64,000 nt of DNA, from the NCBI GenBank assembly GCA_965198795.1, contig OZ240674.1:2790001-2854000 (forward strand), read 5' to 3'. Position numbers and translations under genes: made by a program. The DNA comes from G965198795 sp965198795. Lineage in GTDB: Bacteria; Pseudomonadota; Alphaproteobacteria; Rhodospirillales; Casp-alpha2. A model generated the notes under the pieces. The model was not told the origin of the DNA. It did no database searches and was given only the letters and a program-made list of their open reading frames with translations. How positions within the stretch are numbered: position 1 is the first letter of the stretch; the number at the start of each line of letters is the position of its first letter. Below, piece by piece: positions 8,855 to 16,961 of this stretch.

Positions 8855-8960
8855 ATGCAACATGAGGCCGTCAAATCCTCCCAGGCACGCTTCTTGTTGT
8901 GTTTCTTGGATGTTTCCTCCCATGACTCGGGCCTGGTCTTTGGACCAGGCCTCTTTTTTC
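8855..8960 (+). ncRNA. Candidate small RNA with two CCTCCC (anti-Shine-Dalgarno) motifs
   Basis: A stretch of roughly 105 nt bounded by the promoter above and a strong intrinsic terminator. It contains no credible ORF. It carries ATCCTCCCAGG (about 8875-8885) and TTTCCTCCCATG (about 8914-8925), both complementary to Shine-Dalgarno sequences. Repeated CCUCC-type loops are typical of alphaproteobacterial trans-acting sRNAs such as the alpha-r14 and CcsR/cuckoo families. The match here is to the motif style only, so the family is not assigned. Confidence 0.5.
8930..8960 (+). terminator. Strong Rho-independent terminator
   Basis: A perfect 9-bp GC-rich stem (GGCCTGGTC / GACCAGGCC) with a four-base loop (TTTG) is followed by TCTTTTTTC. 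It is the textbook form, and it points in the same direction as the promoter at 8821. Confidence 0.85.
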
Positions 8961-9641
8961 GTCATGCGGCGTGGAGCGGATGGAAGGTTCGGCCGGGAAC
9001 CGTGTTCCGCCCAAGACCGGGGGAGCGCCGCATGATCAGCGAGTCAACCCGCCGGCCGTGTTTGAAGCCGGTACAGGTAAGCTCGCCCGCTGTTTCGCGT
9101 TCGGCTTTCTTATGCATCTCGACAGACGCCGTGTTCTTCCTGCCGCCGATTTCCCACAGCGTCATGTTGGGGAAGGCGCCATCCCGCGCGGCTTCCCAGC
9201 GTCTAGCCGTTGTGGCTGGACATAAGTCTTTATGAATCCGACCTATGGCGACCTAGGACGACCTATGGCGACCGGGGCTTTGGTTTCCAAGGGGTTGCGG
9301 CGGGTCGAGCGGCGTTTGCCTGAACCGCCGGAGTGACAAAAGTCTTTGTAAATACCGGCGATACATGGGTGGTGAACGGCCCCTAAACGGGCGTTTCAGG
9401 GGTGTTTTCGAGGGGTTAAAAACGGCGGTGTTTTCGGTCGCCGCGACGGCCTTTGAGCGGCGGGGATTTCGGGGTCATCGCCGCGCCCTCTGTCGGCCCT
9501 GGGATCACGCCGCGCTCTGTCGCGTTGTTGCTTTTTCCCCGGCGCTGGTGCATGGTGTTTGCGGTGCCGGAGTCATTTTCGCAGTCACCTCATGCCTTCG
9601 GGCGAGCGCGGGGGTTGTGACCCGCCCGGCGCCGTTTCCCC
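8961..9641. other. Gene-poor stretch with short direct repeats
   Basis: No ORF in this stretch looks protein-like. A 15-bp direct repeat (CGACCTATGGCGACC) occurs at 9239-9253 and 9259-9273. A looser repeat, AAGTCTTTATGAATCCG and AAGTCTTTGTAAATACCG, flanks the area (about 9225 and 9341). It lies just downstream of the truncated prophage remnant and may be its decayed border. Confidence 0.35.
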
Positions 9642-10838
9642 TTAATCGTTGATCGGCTTGTATCGCTTCCGTGCGGCGCGGCGGTCATAATCCTGCGCCC
9701 GGTGCAAAGTCATCAGATAGGTCTCGGAGCCGTTTGCGGTGCGTTTGACGACGGCCTTCCATATCTGGCCGCCCTGTTCGAGGAAGCCGTCCACGAACCG
9801 CCCGTTATCTTCCATGAACACCTCACCCTCGTCGAGAATGCGTTGGACGCGGGCGTAATCTTCGGGGGTGTATTCCCTATGGCGGACGGTTTGCTTGGCG
9901 GCGGTTTCGCCCGAGAGGCGGACGGTCTTCGACCTGCCCCCGAGCGCCTTGAGAATGCCCGGCGTGAGGATGGCGACGGGCCAGTCGGCGTTTCTGGCGC
10001 CGGTGAGGTGTTGTTTGAACAGGGGCGTGTTCCAGGGCGTTCCGATGGCGGCGCGGGCGAGATCGCCGGGCGCTTGATCGATACGCCGAACCAGCCGGTT
10101 CGACGCCGCTTTGTCGAGATCGATCCGGCCGACATTATGGCCGAAGCCCGGATCGATCCCTCTGGGCACCTGGATGATCGTGCGGTTGCGCTTGTCGAAC
10201 CAGGGGCGGGTCTCGTTCGATCCCGGCGGCGGGCCGGATGAGACCTTGTGGCCGTAGCGTTTGAGGTCGCGCTCGGAGAGCTGCTGGACGATACAGCGGC
10301 AGCGCCAGCCGTTGGGCGGATAGTGGGTGCGCCAGAAGGGATGATCCCAGGGCAGGACAGTGCCGTGCCAGCGGGCGTGCTCGGGCCGGGTTCGGGCGTC
10401 CCGAACGGAGACATAGCGGAGGTAGGGTCTCTGTTTGGCAAGCCGTTCGATGGCCTGCCAGCGGCCATGGGCGTGGGCCATGCGCAGGTTGGTGTCATAG
10501 ATGATCTTCAAGCGCCGGGCGGAACCCAGTTGGACGGTTTCGAGCTTACCGGTGAGCGGGTCGATCATTTGCTGGCGGCCCCACCAGCCCTTGCGGCGGA
10601 GGATGGGTTCGAGTTCCTTTTGGAAGGTCTCGAAGGTGGCGCCGCCCGCCAGCGCCTGATCGACGGCGGCGCGGATGTCTTCGAGGATGTCGAGTTTCGT
10701 GACCTTGGCGGCGGTGAACGATCGCAGGTGCTCGGCGGCGGATGTGTCGCGCCAGTGATGGCCGACGTGATAGCCCTTGGCGCGGAAGTGGCGGATCGCG
10801 TCTTCGGGGGGCACGTTGAGGAGTTCAGGTGCGGGCAT
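9642..10838 (-). CDS. Mu-like phage minor head protein (gpF / SPP1 gp7 family)
   Basis: About 398 residues. The PF04233-type core is clear: RRLKIIYDTNLRMAHAHGRW, then YVSVRDARTRPEHARWHGTV, WDHPFWRTHYPPNGWRCRC and VQQLSERDL, with the His/Cys pattern of Mu gpF. Such proteins are minor components of the phage head, needed early in assembly. I use the ATG at 10838, and the upstream TTG (10844) overlaps the preceding ORF. It is the last recognisable phage gene here. The protease and major capsid genes that follow gpF in Mu-like phages are absent, so the module is truncated. Confidence 0.85.
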   Translation of the reverse strand: MPAPELLNVPPEDAIRHFRAKGYHVGHHWRDTSAAEHLRSFTAAKVTKLDILEDIRAAVDQALAGGATFETFQKELEPILRRKGWWGRQQMIDPLTGKLETVQLGSARRLKIIYDTNLRMAHAHGRWQAIERLAKQRPYLRYVSVRDARTRPEHARWHGTVLPWDHPFWRTHYPPNGWRCRCIVQQLSERDLKRYGHKVSSGPPPGSNETRPWFDKRNRTIIQVPRGIDPGFGHNVGRIDLDKAASNRLVRRIDQAPGDLARAAIGTPWNTPLFKQHLTGARNADWPVAILTPGILKALGGRSKTVRLSGETAAKQTVRHREYTPEDYARVQRILDEGEVFMEDNGRFVDGFLEQGGQIWKAVVKRTANGSETYLMTLHRAQDYDRRAARKRYKPIND

Positions 10839-10840
10839 GA

Positions 10841-11047
10841 TCAATTCAGGTCCTGTTTACGCAGCGTTACGAGGTCATGAAGCCGTGCGGCGATCCAGCC
10901 GCCGCCGTCCGCTTCCATGGCGACGGCGGCAATCTCGCCATCGGCGTCGAGGAACACGCGATCAATGCGGCCCGAGAGGCCGAGGGAGCGGCAGCGCACG
11001 AGGCGGCCGGGCCGGAGATCAGGCTCGTCAGTCCTGTTCATCGTCAT
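10841..11047 (-). CDS. Small hypothetical phage protein
   Basis: 68 residues, unrecognised. It overlaps the end of the portal gene by about 20 bases and ends at the start of the gpF gene, so it is embedded in the phage operon. The sequence (LRPGRLVRCRSLGLSGRIDR followed by an acidic stretch and AVAMEADGGGWIAARLHDL) suggests a small beta-rich fold. The tight packing supports translation, but the function is unknown. Confidence 0.55.
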   Translation of the reverse strand: MTMNRTDEPDLRPGRLVRCRSLGLSGRIDRVFLDADGEIAAVAMEADGGGWIAARLHDLVTLRKQDLN

Positions 11048-12662
11048 CGTCCGGTGCTTCCTCGAGCCCGGCCGCGCCGGAAAGCGCGGCGGAGAAGGCT
11101 TGTTGGTGCAGGGATTGAGTCAGAGGATCGGAGTCCATGGCCGGGAGCAGGCCGGCCAAGCGGGCGCGGAACGCCTCGACGCCATTGGCCTCGCGGGCGG
11201 CGTCCAGGACCGGCTCGATCATCGGGGCCATGAGCGGCTCCCAGCCTTCGGCGGCGAGCTGGGCGGCGCGGGTGATGGCGTCGTCATCGGCGGCGGACGG
11301 AACAATGTCTCCCGCGGCCGCCGCCGCGCGGGCGGCGTGCCCGGCGGTTTCCAGTATTGGCGGCGCGGGTTCCGACACGGGCGCGGCGGCCTTGAGCGTC
11401 TGTTCGCCATCGGCGGGTTCGGAGAGGCCCAACCGGCCACGCACCTCCGGCGCGCTGACCTCGAGGCCCAACGGCACGAGCTTGGCGAGCACGTCGGCGA
11501 GGACGGCGGGATCGGTTTCCTGTTCGCGGCCGATGGCGATGCGCGGGAATCCTCGGGGGCCGGGGTCGCCGCGATTGAGCAGCACGATGGGCCGGGCGAT
11601 GTCGCGGGTGAGCGTCGCGGCGAGCTGGCGGGCGTCGGAGCGCTCGATATCGTGACGCACATCGTCATGGACCCGGCCCAGCGCGTAAGACCCCGAACCG
11701 CCGGTTCCGGCGTCGGTGGTCAGCGTCTGTCCGAGGATGGCCTTGGATATCTGAGCGTCGAGGTAGGCGAGCAGGTCGGCATAGTAGGCCGCGCCCGACC
11801 CGCTGCCTGAGCCGCCGCCCGACCCGCCCGCGCTAATGAACTCGATCTGCATGTCGAGCGGCACGATCGCGGCGGCGTCGGCGGCGATGTCGGTGACCGC
11901 GCGGAGCAGGATGTCGCGCTCTTCGGCGTTGGCGTTCCGGTCGTATTTGCCGAGGCGCAGGGGCTGGCCGTAGGCCTCGACGAAGCGCACCCAGTCGCGC
12001 AACGAATAAGACTTGAACATCCAGGCCCAGCAGGCCGCCCGCGCGACGCCGCCGCGGATGGGAACGCCGGATTTCGCGGCGTGGCGGTGGACGACGAACT
12101 TTCCCGGTTCCAGTTCGGCCCAGCCGCCGCGCGCCCCGGCGTCGCGCAGCAGCAGGCGGGAGCCGGTCCGCTCGTCGAAGCGGAACCAGCGCGGCAGCCG
12201 GTATTCAAGCCTGCCCGGCGTCCACTGGCTGGCCGAGACCTCCCATATGATCTCCATGACCGAGAACCCCTTGGCGACGGCGTCGAGCATGTCGAACAGT
12301 TCGTCCTCGAGCTCCGAGCGCTCGGCCCAGGCGCGCACGAGCGCGGCGTCGGTCTCCGCATCGGCGCTGTCGTCGGCGGGTTCGACGGTGACCGCGAGCT
12401 GGCTGACCTGACGGCGGCGCGTGCCGAGCACGGCGAGATAGTGGAGATCGCGCTCTTCCATGGTCTCGGCGAGGTCCAGCCAAGCGGCGGGATCGCCTTG
12501 TTCGGCCTGGGCGAGCAGAGCGGCGAGCCCGGGCGGCGTGACGCCGGCGACGTGGCGCGTGGCGCCGACGGTGCGCACGGCGCCGACGGACGGACCGGCG
12601 ATCTCGGTCTTGAGGCGCTGGCGCCGGATGGGTTGTCCGTACTGGTCAAGAATATCCGCCAT
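11028..12662 (-). CDS. DUF935 phage portal protein (Mu gp29-like)
   Basis: About 544 residues. The N-terminus MADILDQYGQPI is the family signature. It is followed by ERDLHYLAVLGTRRRQVSQL, AKGFSVMEIIWE, VRFVEAYGQPLRLGKYD and QISKAILGQTLTTDAGTGGSG, all typical of Mu-like portals. The portal forms the dodecameric DNA channel of the head. I choose the ATG at 12662, which has GTGAGGG upstream and matches the family, over an ORF start nine codons earlier. A Gly/Ser-rich insertion lies near residue 295. It follows the terminase gene closely. Confidence 0.85.
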   Translation of the reverse strand: MADILDQYGQPIRRQRLKTEIAGPSVGAVRTVGATRHVAGVTPPGLAALLAQAEQGDPAAWLDLAETMEERDLHYLAVLGTRRRQVSQLAVTVEPADDSADAETDAALVRAWAERSELEDELFDMLDAVAKGFSVMEIIWEVSASQWTPGRLEYRLPRWFRFDERTGSRLLLRDAGARGGWAELEPGKFVVHRHAAKSGVPIRGGVARAACWAWMFKSYSLRDWVRFVEAYGQPLRLGKYDRNANAEERDILLRAVTDIAADAAAIVPLDMQIEFISAGGSGGGSGSGSGAAYYADLLAYLDAQISKAILGQTLTTDAGTGGSGSYALGRVHDDVRHDIERSDARQLAATLTRDIARPIVLLNRGDPGPRGFPRIAIGREQETDPAVLADVLAKLVPLGLEVSAPEVRGRLGLSEPADGEQTLKAAAPVSEPAPPILETAGHAARAAAAAGDIVPSAADDDAITRAAQLAAEGWEPLMAPMIEPVLDAAREANGVEAFRARLAGLLPAMDSDPLTQSLHQQAFSAALSGAAGLEEAPDDDDEQD

Positions 12663-12669
12663 CACGCCC

Positions 12670-13578
12670 TCACCACGTTCCCCGGCCAAAGCGGGCGCGG
12701 CCGAACAGAGCCCAGGGATCGCGCGTGTGTGTATTATGCCGCCGCCCGGCTGGCCGGTAACCGTATGCGGGCCTGCCCTCCGCCGCCGCCGCGCACGCGA
12801 GCGCCAGCGCCCAGAAGCGGTCGGCGTGGCCGTCGCCGCCGCCGTCGGCGACCAGGCGCGGCGCGCCGGTGACGCCGGCGGTCTTTTGGACGGAATGCAG
12901 ATCGGCGCGGAGTTCCCGGTCGCCCGCGGGGATGCGGATCTTACGGTCCTCGAAGCGTTCCTTGAGGATGGTGGCCATGTCGAGTTTGACGGACGCGGAG
13001 AACAGCACGCCCTCGACCGTCATCTCGCCGTAGCGGCGTTTGGCGTCCTCGAGCGGCTTCTCGCCCATGCCGGTCTGGTCCATCGCGACGCGCACCGGAC
13101 GGTATCGTTGGACCAGCGCGTCGAGCGCGGCGTCCTGTTCGGCGAAGGTGGCGCGGCGGAGAACCGAAACCTCACGCGTCCAGGCGACGTCGCCCACCAT
13201 CTCGATGACCCAGGCGACCCAGAGATCGCCGCGCCGAGCGATGTCGTTGCCGATATAACACGGGCCCCCGGCATACGCTCCGCCCTCGCCGCGCGCTCCG
13301 CGTCCGCGCTTGCCTTTTCTGACGCCGCCGAAGCGGCTCTCGTCCATTTCCACCCCGGCCCCGCCAGCCGGCGGCTCGGGCGCCGCTGCGTCAATCCGCC
13401 CGGCAATGAGCTCCCGCAGCTTGTGGAAGCACAACGCCGCCGTATGCCGGTTCACGCCCGTCAAAGCGGCCGCTGAGCGCGCCGCCCAGCCGCCAACAAA
13501 ATACTCGATCAATTCAATCTGGATACTGTCAGGAAGGCGGCTTCCAGGGAGGCGGTTTCGCTGGCGGCCGCTAACCAT
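12670..13578 (-). CDS. Chimeric gene: IS1595 transposase N-terminus fused to Mu-like terminase nuclease domain
   Basis: 302 residues in one open frame but from two sources. Residues about 12-97 (LPDSIQIELIEYFVGGWAAR, VNRHTAALCFHKLRELI, VEMDESRFGGVRKGKRGRG) are the helix-turn-helix and first catalytic Asp region of an IS1595-family transposase. Residues from about 105 (CYIGNDIARRGDLWVAWVIE, AMDQTGMGEKPLEDAKRRYG, LRADLHSVQKTAG, GHADRFWALALA) are the RNase H-like nuclease of a Mu gp28-type large terminase, with its acidic residues intact. The terminase ATPase domain is missing. The junction lies near 13257-13290. It is likely a fossil of an IS insertion or deletion, although the frame remains open. 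Confidence 0.75.
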   Translation of the reverse strand: MVSGRQRNRLPGSRLPDSIQIELIEYFVGGWAARSAAALTGVNRHTAALCFHKLRELIAGRIDAAAPEPPAGGAGVEMDESRFGGVRKGKRGRGARGEGGAYAGGPCYIGNDIARRGDLWVAWVIEMVGDVAWTREVSVLRRATFAEQDAALDALVQRYRPVRVAMDQTGMGEKPLEDAKRRYGEMTVEGVLFSASVKLDMATILKERFEDRKIRIPAGDRELRADLHSVQKTAGVTGAPRLVADGGGDGHADRFWALALACAAAAEGRPAYGYRPAGRRHNTHTRDPWALFGRARFGRGTW

Positions 13579-13622
13579 ATGACCCGCATAACCTTTCTCA
13601 GCTAACTAGGCTAGGCCCTAAT
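13579..13622 (-). mobile_element. IS1595-type left terminal region
   Basis: Read on the minus strand, GGGCCTAGCCTAGTTAGCTG sits just upstream of the transposase-derived start codon, where an IS1595 terminal inverted repeat is expected. A shortened relative (CTCTCAGCTAGGC) ends the separate IS1595 fragment at 40470. The shared CTCAGCTA core supports the assignment. Confidence 0.5.
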
Positions 13623-13661
13623 TAAGCGTTCCCGAGAGCGCCGTGCTCTCGGGAACGCTTA
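13623..13661. terminator. Perfect 17-bp inverted repeat, possible bidirectional terminator
   Basis: TAAGCGTTCCCGAGAGC and its exact complement flank a 5-nt loop (GCCGT). It lies between the end of hemA, which reads toward it, and the IS1595 border. There is no long T-run on either side, so termination is plausible but not certain. Confidence 0.45.
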
Positions 13662-13766
13662 TGGGGGATCAAACAGGGCGGGACCGCCAGTTTCCGTGGC
13701 GCGAGAAGCCGCCGCTGCGGAACTGGCCGCGCCGTCCCCCGCGCGTTCTCCGTGAGCGGAGCTTTT

Positions 13767-14978
13767 TCAAGCGGCTTGCTTCAATCTGACCTTGGACCAG
13801 ATGGCTGAGAGGGACTTGACCAGATGGTCTATATCCGAGTCGGAATGCAGCGGACCCGGCGTGATTCTGAGGCGCTCCGTCCCCTTGGGAACCGTCGGGT
13901 AATTAATCGGCTGGACGTATATGCCGTAAGCGGACATGAGTTCGTCCGTAATCCGCTTGCACAGAACCGGATCTCCAACGATCACCGGAACGATGTGCGA
14001 TGGATTGTCGTAGTGCCGAATGCCGGCTTCGTCCAGCCGCCGCCGCAGAGTGGCGACCCGGTCGCGTTGACGCAGGCGTTCGTCGTCGCATTGCTTGAGG
14101 TGCCGCACGCTGGCCAAGGCCCCGGCGGCCACCGCCGGCGGCAGCGCCGTCGTGAAAATAAACGCGGACGAGAAACTGCGGATAAAATCGCACAGAGCCG
14201 CCGACGCCGCGATATAACCGCCCAGTACGCCGAAGGCTTTCGCCAACGTTCCCTCGATGACCGTCAGCCGGCCGGCGACCCCATCGCGCTCCGAAACACC
14301 GCCGCCGCGGGCGCCATACATCCCGACCGCATGAACTTCGTCCAGGTAGGTCATGGCGCCATACTTGTCCGCGACGTCGCAAATTTCATTGATGGGCGCG
14401 ATGTCGCCATCCATGGAATAGACGCTTTCGAACGCCACCAGCTTCGGCCGGCCGGGATCGATTTCCTTGAGTTGCCGTTCCAAATCCGCCACGTCATTAT
14501 GCTTGAAAATCCGCTTTTCGGCCCGGGAATGGCGGATACCCTCGATCATCGAGGCGTGGTTGAGTTCGTCCGAAAGGACCACGCATCTTGGCAGCCGCGC
14601 CGCCAACGTCGAAAGCGCGGCCATATTGGACACATAGCCCGACGTGAATAAAAGCGCCGCCTCTTTTCCGTGCAGGTCCGCCAACTCGCTCTCCAGCAAC
14701 ACATGATTGTGGTTGGTGCCCGAAATGTTGCGGGTTCCTCCGGCGCCGGCGCCGCATTTGTCGAGCGTGCGTTTCATGGCGGCTAGCACACTGGGGGATT
14801 GCCCCATCCCGAGATAGTCGTTGGAGCACCAAACCGTGACATCCCGGACCTCCCCGTCGCCGTGATGCGAGGCTCTCGGAAAACTGCCGGCTTGGCGTTC
14901 CAAATCCGCGAAGACGCGATAGTTCCCTTCCGCCTGGAGTTCGCGAAGGCGGGTTTGGAAATATTTCTCGTAATTCAT
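13767..14978 (-). CDS. hemA: 5-aminolevulinate synthase
   Basis: 403 residues, the normal length for the alphaproteobacterial enzyme, which condenses glycine and succinyl-CoA to 5-aminolevulinate with pyridoxal phosphate. Visible motifs are CSNDYLGMGQ, GAGAGGTRNISGTNHNHV, YLDEVHAVGMYG and the PLP lysine in IEGTLAKAFGVLGGY. The ATG at 14978 overlaps the puhE stop (ATGA). The longer frame upstream is puhE antisense-frame sequence and is rejected. It is the last gene of the leftward photosynthesis superoperon, which ties tetrapyrrole supply to bacteriochlorophyll and reaction-centre assembly genes. Confidence 0.97.
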   Translation of the reverse strand: MNYEKYFQTRLRELQAEGNYRVFADLERQAGSFPRASHHGDGEVRDVTVWCSNDYLGMGQSPSVLAAMKRTLDKCGAGAGGTRNISGTNHNHVLLESELADLHGKEAALLFTSGYVSNMAALSTLAARLPRCVVLSDELNHASMIEGIRHSRAEKRIFKHNDVADLERQLKEIDPGRPKLVAFESVYSMDGDIAPINEICDVADKYGAMTYLDEVHAVGMYGARGGGVSERDGVAGRLTVIEGTLAKAFGVLGGYIAASAALCDFIRSFSSAFIFTTALPPAVAAGALASVRHLKQCDDERLRQRDRVATLRRRLDEAGIRHYDNPSHIVPVIVGDPVLCKRITDELMSAYGIYVQPINYPTVPKGTERLRITPGPLHSDSDIDHLVKSLSAIWSKVRLKQAA

Positions 14979-15820
14979 GATTTTCCCTCCACGGCTTGAC
15001 GCCCGGTATTCGGCACGCCGGGTGTTGTGATACTTGCCGGTGACGCGCCTGCTCTCGCGCCGCGTGAATTCAGACACCATCCCCAGATGGTTGTCAGCGA
15101 AACCGGCACAACCATGAAAATGTGTTCGAGGATCGCCAAGCCCATGAGCGCCGCGAGAAGTGTATGGGCGATGTTCTCATATGGCTGAGCGCCCAAAGTC
15201 ATGTTTCCCTGGATCAGAAAACTCAGCATGGTGACTGAGATTCCCATCGAAACCGGGAAGAATAAGTTGATGGGTTTGCGCGCGAAGTATGTCGCAAGGT
15301 ATTTCAGGTGATCCGGCAAGAACTCCTCACTCCGGTTTCTAACCCCGAAGAACAAGTTCAGTTTCGCGCTGAGGCGCATGGCCCAGAGCATAACGAAGGT
15401 CCAGGCGGCCACTTGGTTGGCGGCGTTCCAGGTCAACGCCAGAATGGCGGCGCCGGCGAAAATTACCGCCAGTTCATGATACAGGATCGCTTCGACCGCC
15501 ATGACGGCGCGGCGCGTCCCCCGGACACCCGGCGGACAAGCGGCGCGCCGCGGGCCGGTGATGTATCCCATCAGGAAACTCATCTCCAGCCAGGCCCAAA
15601 TGAAAAGCGCGCTCGCGAAGGCGGCATAGGCGCCGAGTTCCGTGCGCGCCGCGCTGAAATGGTCCACGTAATAGAAAGCGGCGCCGAGAACCGCCGTGGC
15701 GCCGGTCATGCTCCATCTGTAGCTCGAACGGTCCAGGCCGTCCAAATAGAGGATCAGTCCGGTGCCCAGCCACCAAGCCAGGACGACGGCGATAATTGGC
15801 GCGGCGAATTCCATCAGCAT
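14975..15820 (-). CDS. puhE: Photosynthetic complex assembly protein PuhE (DUF3623)
   Basis: About 281 residues with seven or so hydrophobic segments: IIAVVLAWWLGTGLILYL, TGATAVLGAAFYYV, FASALFIWAWLEMSFLMGYI and several later ones. The PuhE/DUF3623 hallmarks are WLEMSFLMGYITGPRR, LYHELAVI and FGVRNRSEEFLPDHLKYLATYF. PuhE is an inner-membrane protein that affects bacteriochlorophyll synthesis and reaction-centre assembly. It sits between acsF and hemA, the standard order in alphaproteobacterial clusters. A second in-frame ATG two codons in could equally be the start. Confidence 0.95.
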   Translation of the reverse strand: MLMEFAAPIIAVVLAWWLGTGLILYLDGLDRSSYRWSMTGATAVLGAAFYYVDHFSAARTELGAYAAFASALFIWAWLEMSFLMGYITGPRRAACPPGVRGTRRAVMAVEAILYHELAVIFAGAAILALTWNAANQVAAWTFVMLWAMRLSAKLNLFFGVRNRSEEFLPDHLKYLATYFARKPINLFFPVSMGISVTMLSFLIQGNMTLGAQPYENIAHTLLAALMGLAILEHIFMVVPVSLTTIWGWCLNSRGARAGASPASITTPGVPNTGRQAVEGKS

Positions 15821-15833
15821 CCAGCCTTCCTGA

Positions 15834-16928
15834 TTACCAAACAGGTTCCATTCGGACTTTCTCCGGCAGGCCGTTCTTGACTCCCGGCAGCAAGTACAAC
15901 CGCGCGAAGGTGGAAAACCCGGACACTTTCAGACCAAGCCGCTTGATCCTCGACAGCAGACCACCTTTCTCCTTCAGCGCGTTTGACGCCACATTGATCT
16001 CGCGCAGTCGCTCCAAACCGGCCCGGAATTTCGGGTTCTCGTGGTCAAGCAACACCGGGAAACACTGCTTGCAGCATTCCGTCGTGATTTCGAAGACCCG
16101 ATAGTCGTATTCGGTCGGATCCATGCCCCACGCCTTGTACATGGCCGGGCGCGTGTGATCACGCACGTACATGGTCGCGAACACGGCTAATTGGAAGAAC
16201 TTGATCCACAACTTGTTACGGCCCTCAAGCAATTTCGGATCGGCTCGCATGATCAGCGCGAAGGCCTCTCCGTGACGGAACTCGTCGTTACACCACTCCT
16301 CGAACCAGTCGAAAATGGGGTGGAACTTGTTCTCCGGGTTCTTTTCCAGGTGCCGGTAGATGGTGATATAGCGGGCGTAGCCGATCTTCTCGGACAGGTA
16401 CGTCGCGTAGTAAATGAACTTGGGCTTGAAAAAGGTGTAGTCCTTCTCCCGCTTCAAATAGGCCATATCCACGTCACGGCCGAAATCCTTAAGGGCTTTG
16501 TTGATAAAGCCGGCATGGCGAGACTCGTCCCGGCTCATATAGCCCATGAGCTTCCGTACCTGTTCGTTCGCGATCGCCTTCTTGATGTCGGCGTAAAGGA
16601 TGCATCCCGAGAATTCCGACGTAAGTGAACTGATAAAGAAGCCCAAGAGTTCGCCATACAGTTCGGGATCATACTTCGCGACATCGACCTGATGCTGATA
16701 GCTGTCGTCACGGCGGAAGTGCTTGGCGTTATTGTCCGTCTCGAATTCGGCCATCATCTGGTCCCACTCGTCCCGGACCAGGTTGACGTCGATCTTGTCC
16801 AACACATCGAAATCCGTCGTATAAAAGCGCGGCGACAAAAGATCGTCATGTTTGGCCATTGCGGTCGATTCATTCGGCGCCTCGCTGACCGCGCCGGCGG
16901 CGGTCTTGGTTTCTGTAATTGCGTTCAT
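15834..16928 (-). CDS. acsF: Mg-protoporphyrin IX monomethyl ester oxidative cyclase
   Basis: 364 residues. The di-iron ligands are visible in MSRDESRHAGFI and EWCNDEFRHGEAF, with flanking FYTTDFDVLDKID and FIYYATYLSEKIGYARYI. The enzyme forms the isocyclic ring of protochlorophyllide using O2. Having this gene rather than a nearby bchE implies that bacteriochlorophyll can be made under oxic or micro-oxic conditions, though a bchE elsewhere is not excluded. A ribosome site (GGAGGATAG) precedes the ATG. It lies between puhC and puhE in the superoperon. Confidence 0.97.
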   Translation of the reverse strand: MNAITETKTAAGAVSEAPNESTAMAKHDDLLSPRFYTTDFDVLDKIDVNLVRDEWDQMMAEFETDNNAKHFRRDDSYQHQVDVAKYDPELYGELLGFFISSLTSEFSGCILYADIKKAIANEQVRKLMGYMSRDESRHAGFINKALKDFGRDVDMAYLKREKDYTFFKPKFIYYATYLSEKIGYARYITIYRHLEKNPENKFHPIFDWFEEWCNDEFRHGEAFALIMRADPKLLEGRNKLWIKFFQLAVFATMYVRDHTRPAMYKAWGMDPTEYDYRVFEITTECCKQCFPVLLDHENPKFRAGLERLREINVASNALKEKGGLLSRIKRLGLKVSGFSTFARLYLLPGVKNGLPEKVRMEPVW

Positions 16929-16961
16929 TTCGCTATCCTCCTCGTTTCTTCCTTCCGCACG

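Larger units (their letters stand above)
9642..13624 (-). mobile_element. Remnant of a Mu-like prophage bounded by an IS1595 end
   Basis: Four phage-type genes in Mu order (terminase, portal, small ORF, gpF) lie on one strand. There are no transposase A/B, protease, capsid or tail genes. The upstream limit is the IS1595 fragment, and the downstream limit is an abrupt change to gene-free DNA at 9641. The frames are intact, which suggests either recent decay or some selection. Confidence 0.7.

Noticed and set aside
9365..9652. Rightward 95-residue ORF beside the prophage remnant
   Set aside because: Arg/Ala/Gly-rich composition typical of random GC-rich frames, with no ribosome site.
9642..13578. 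Functional gene transfer agent
   Set aside because: Only four head genes remain, with no capsid, protease or tail genes and a damaged terminase, so a remnant is the simpler reading.
14979..15080. N-terminal extension of hemA
   Set aside because: The frame overlaps puhE, and its residues do not match ALA synthase, whose conserved start is at MNYEKYFQ.
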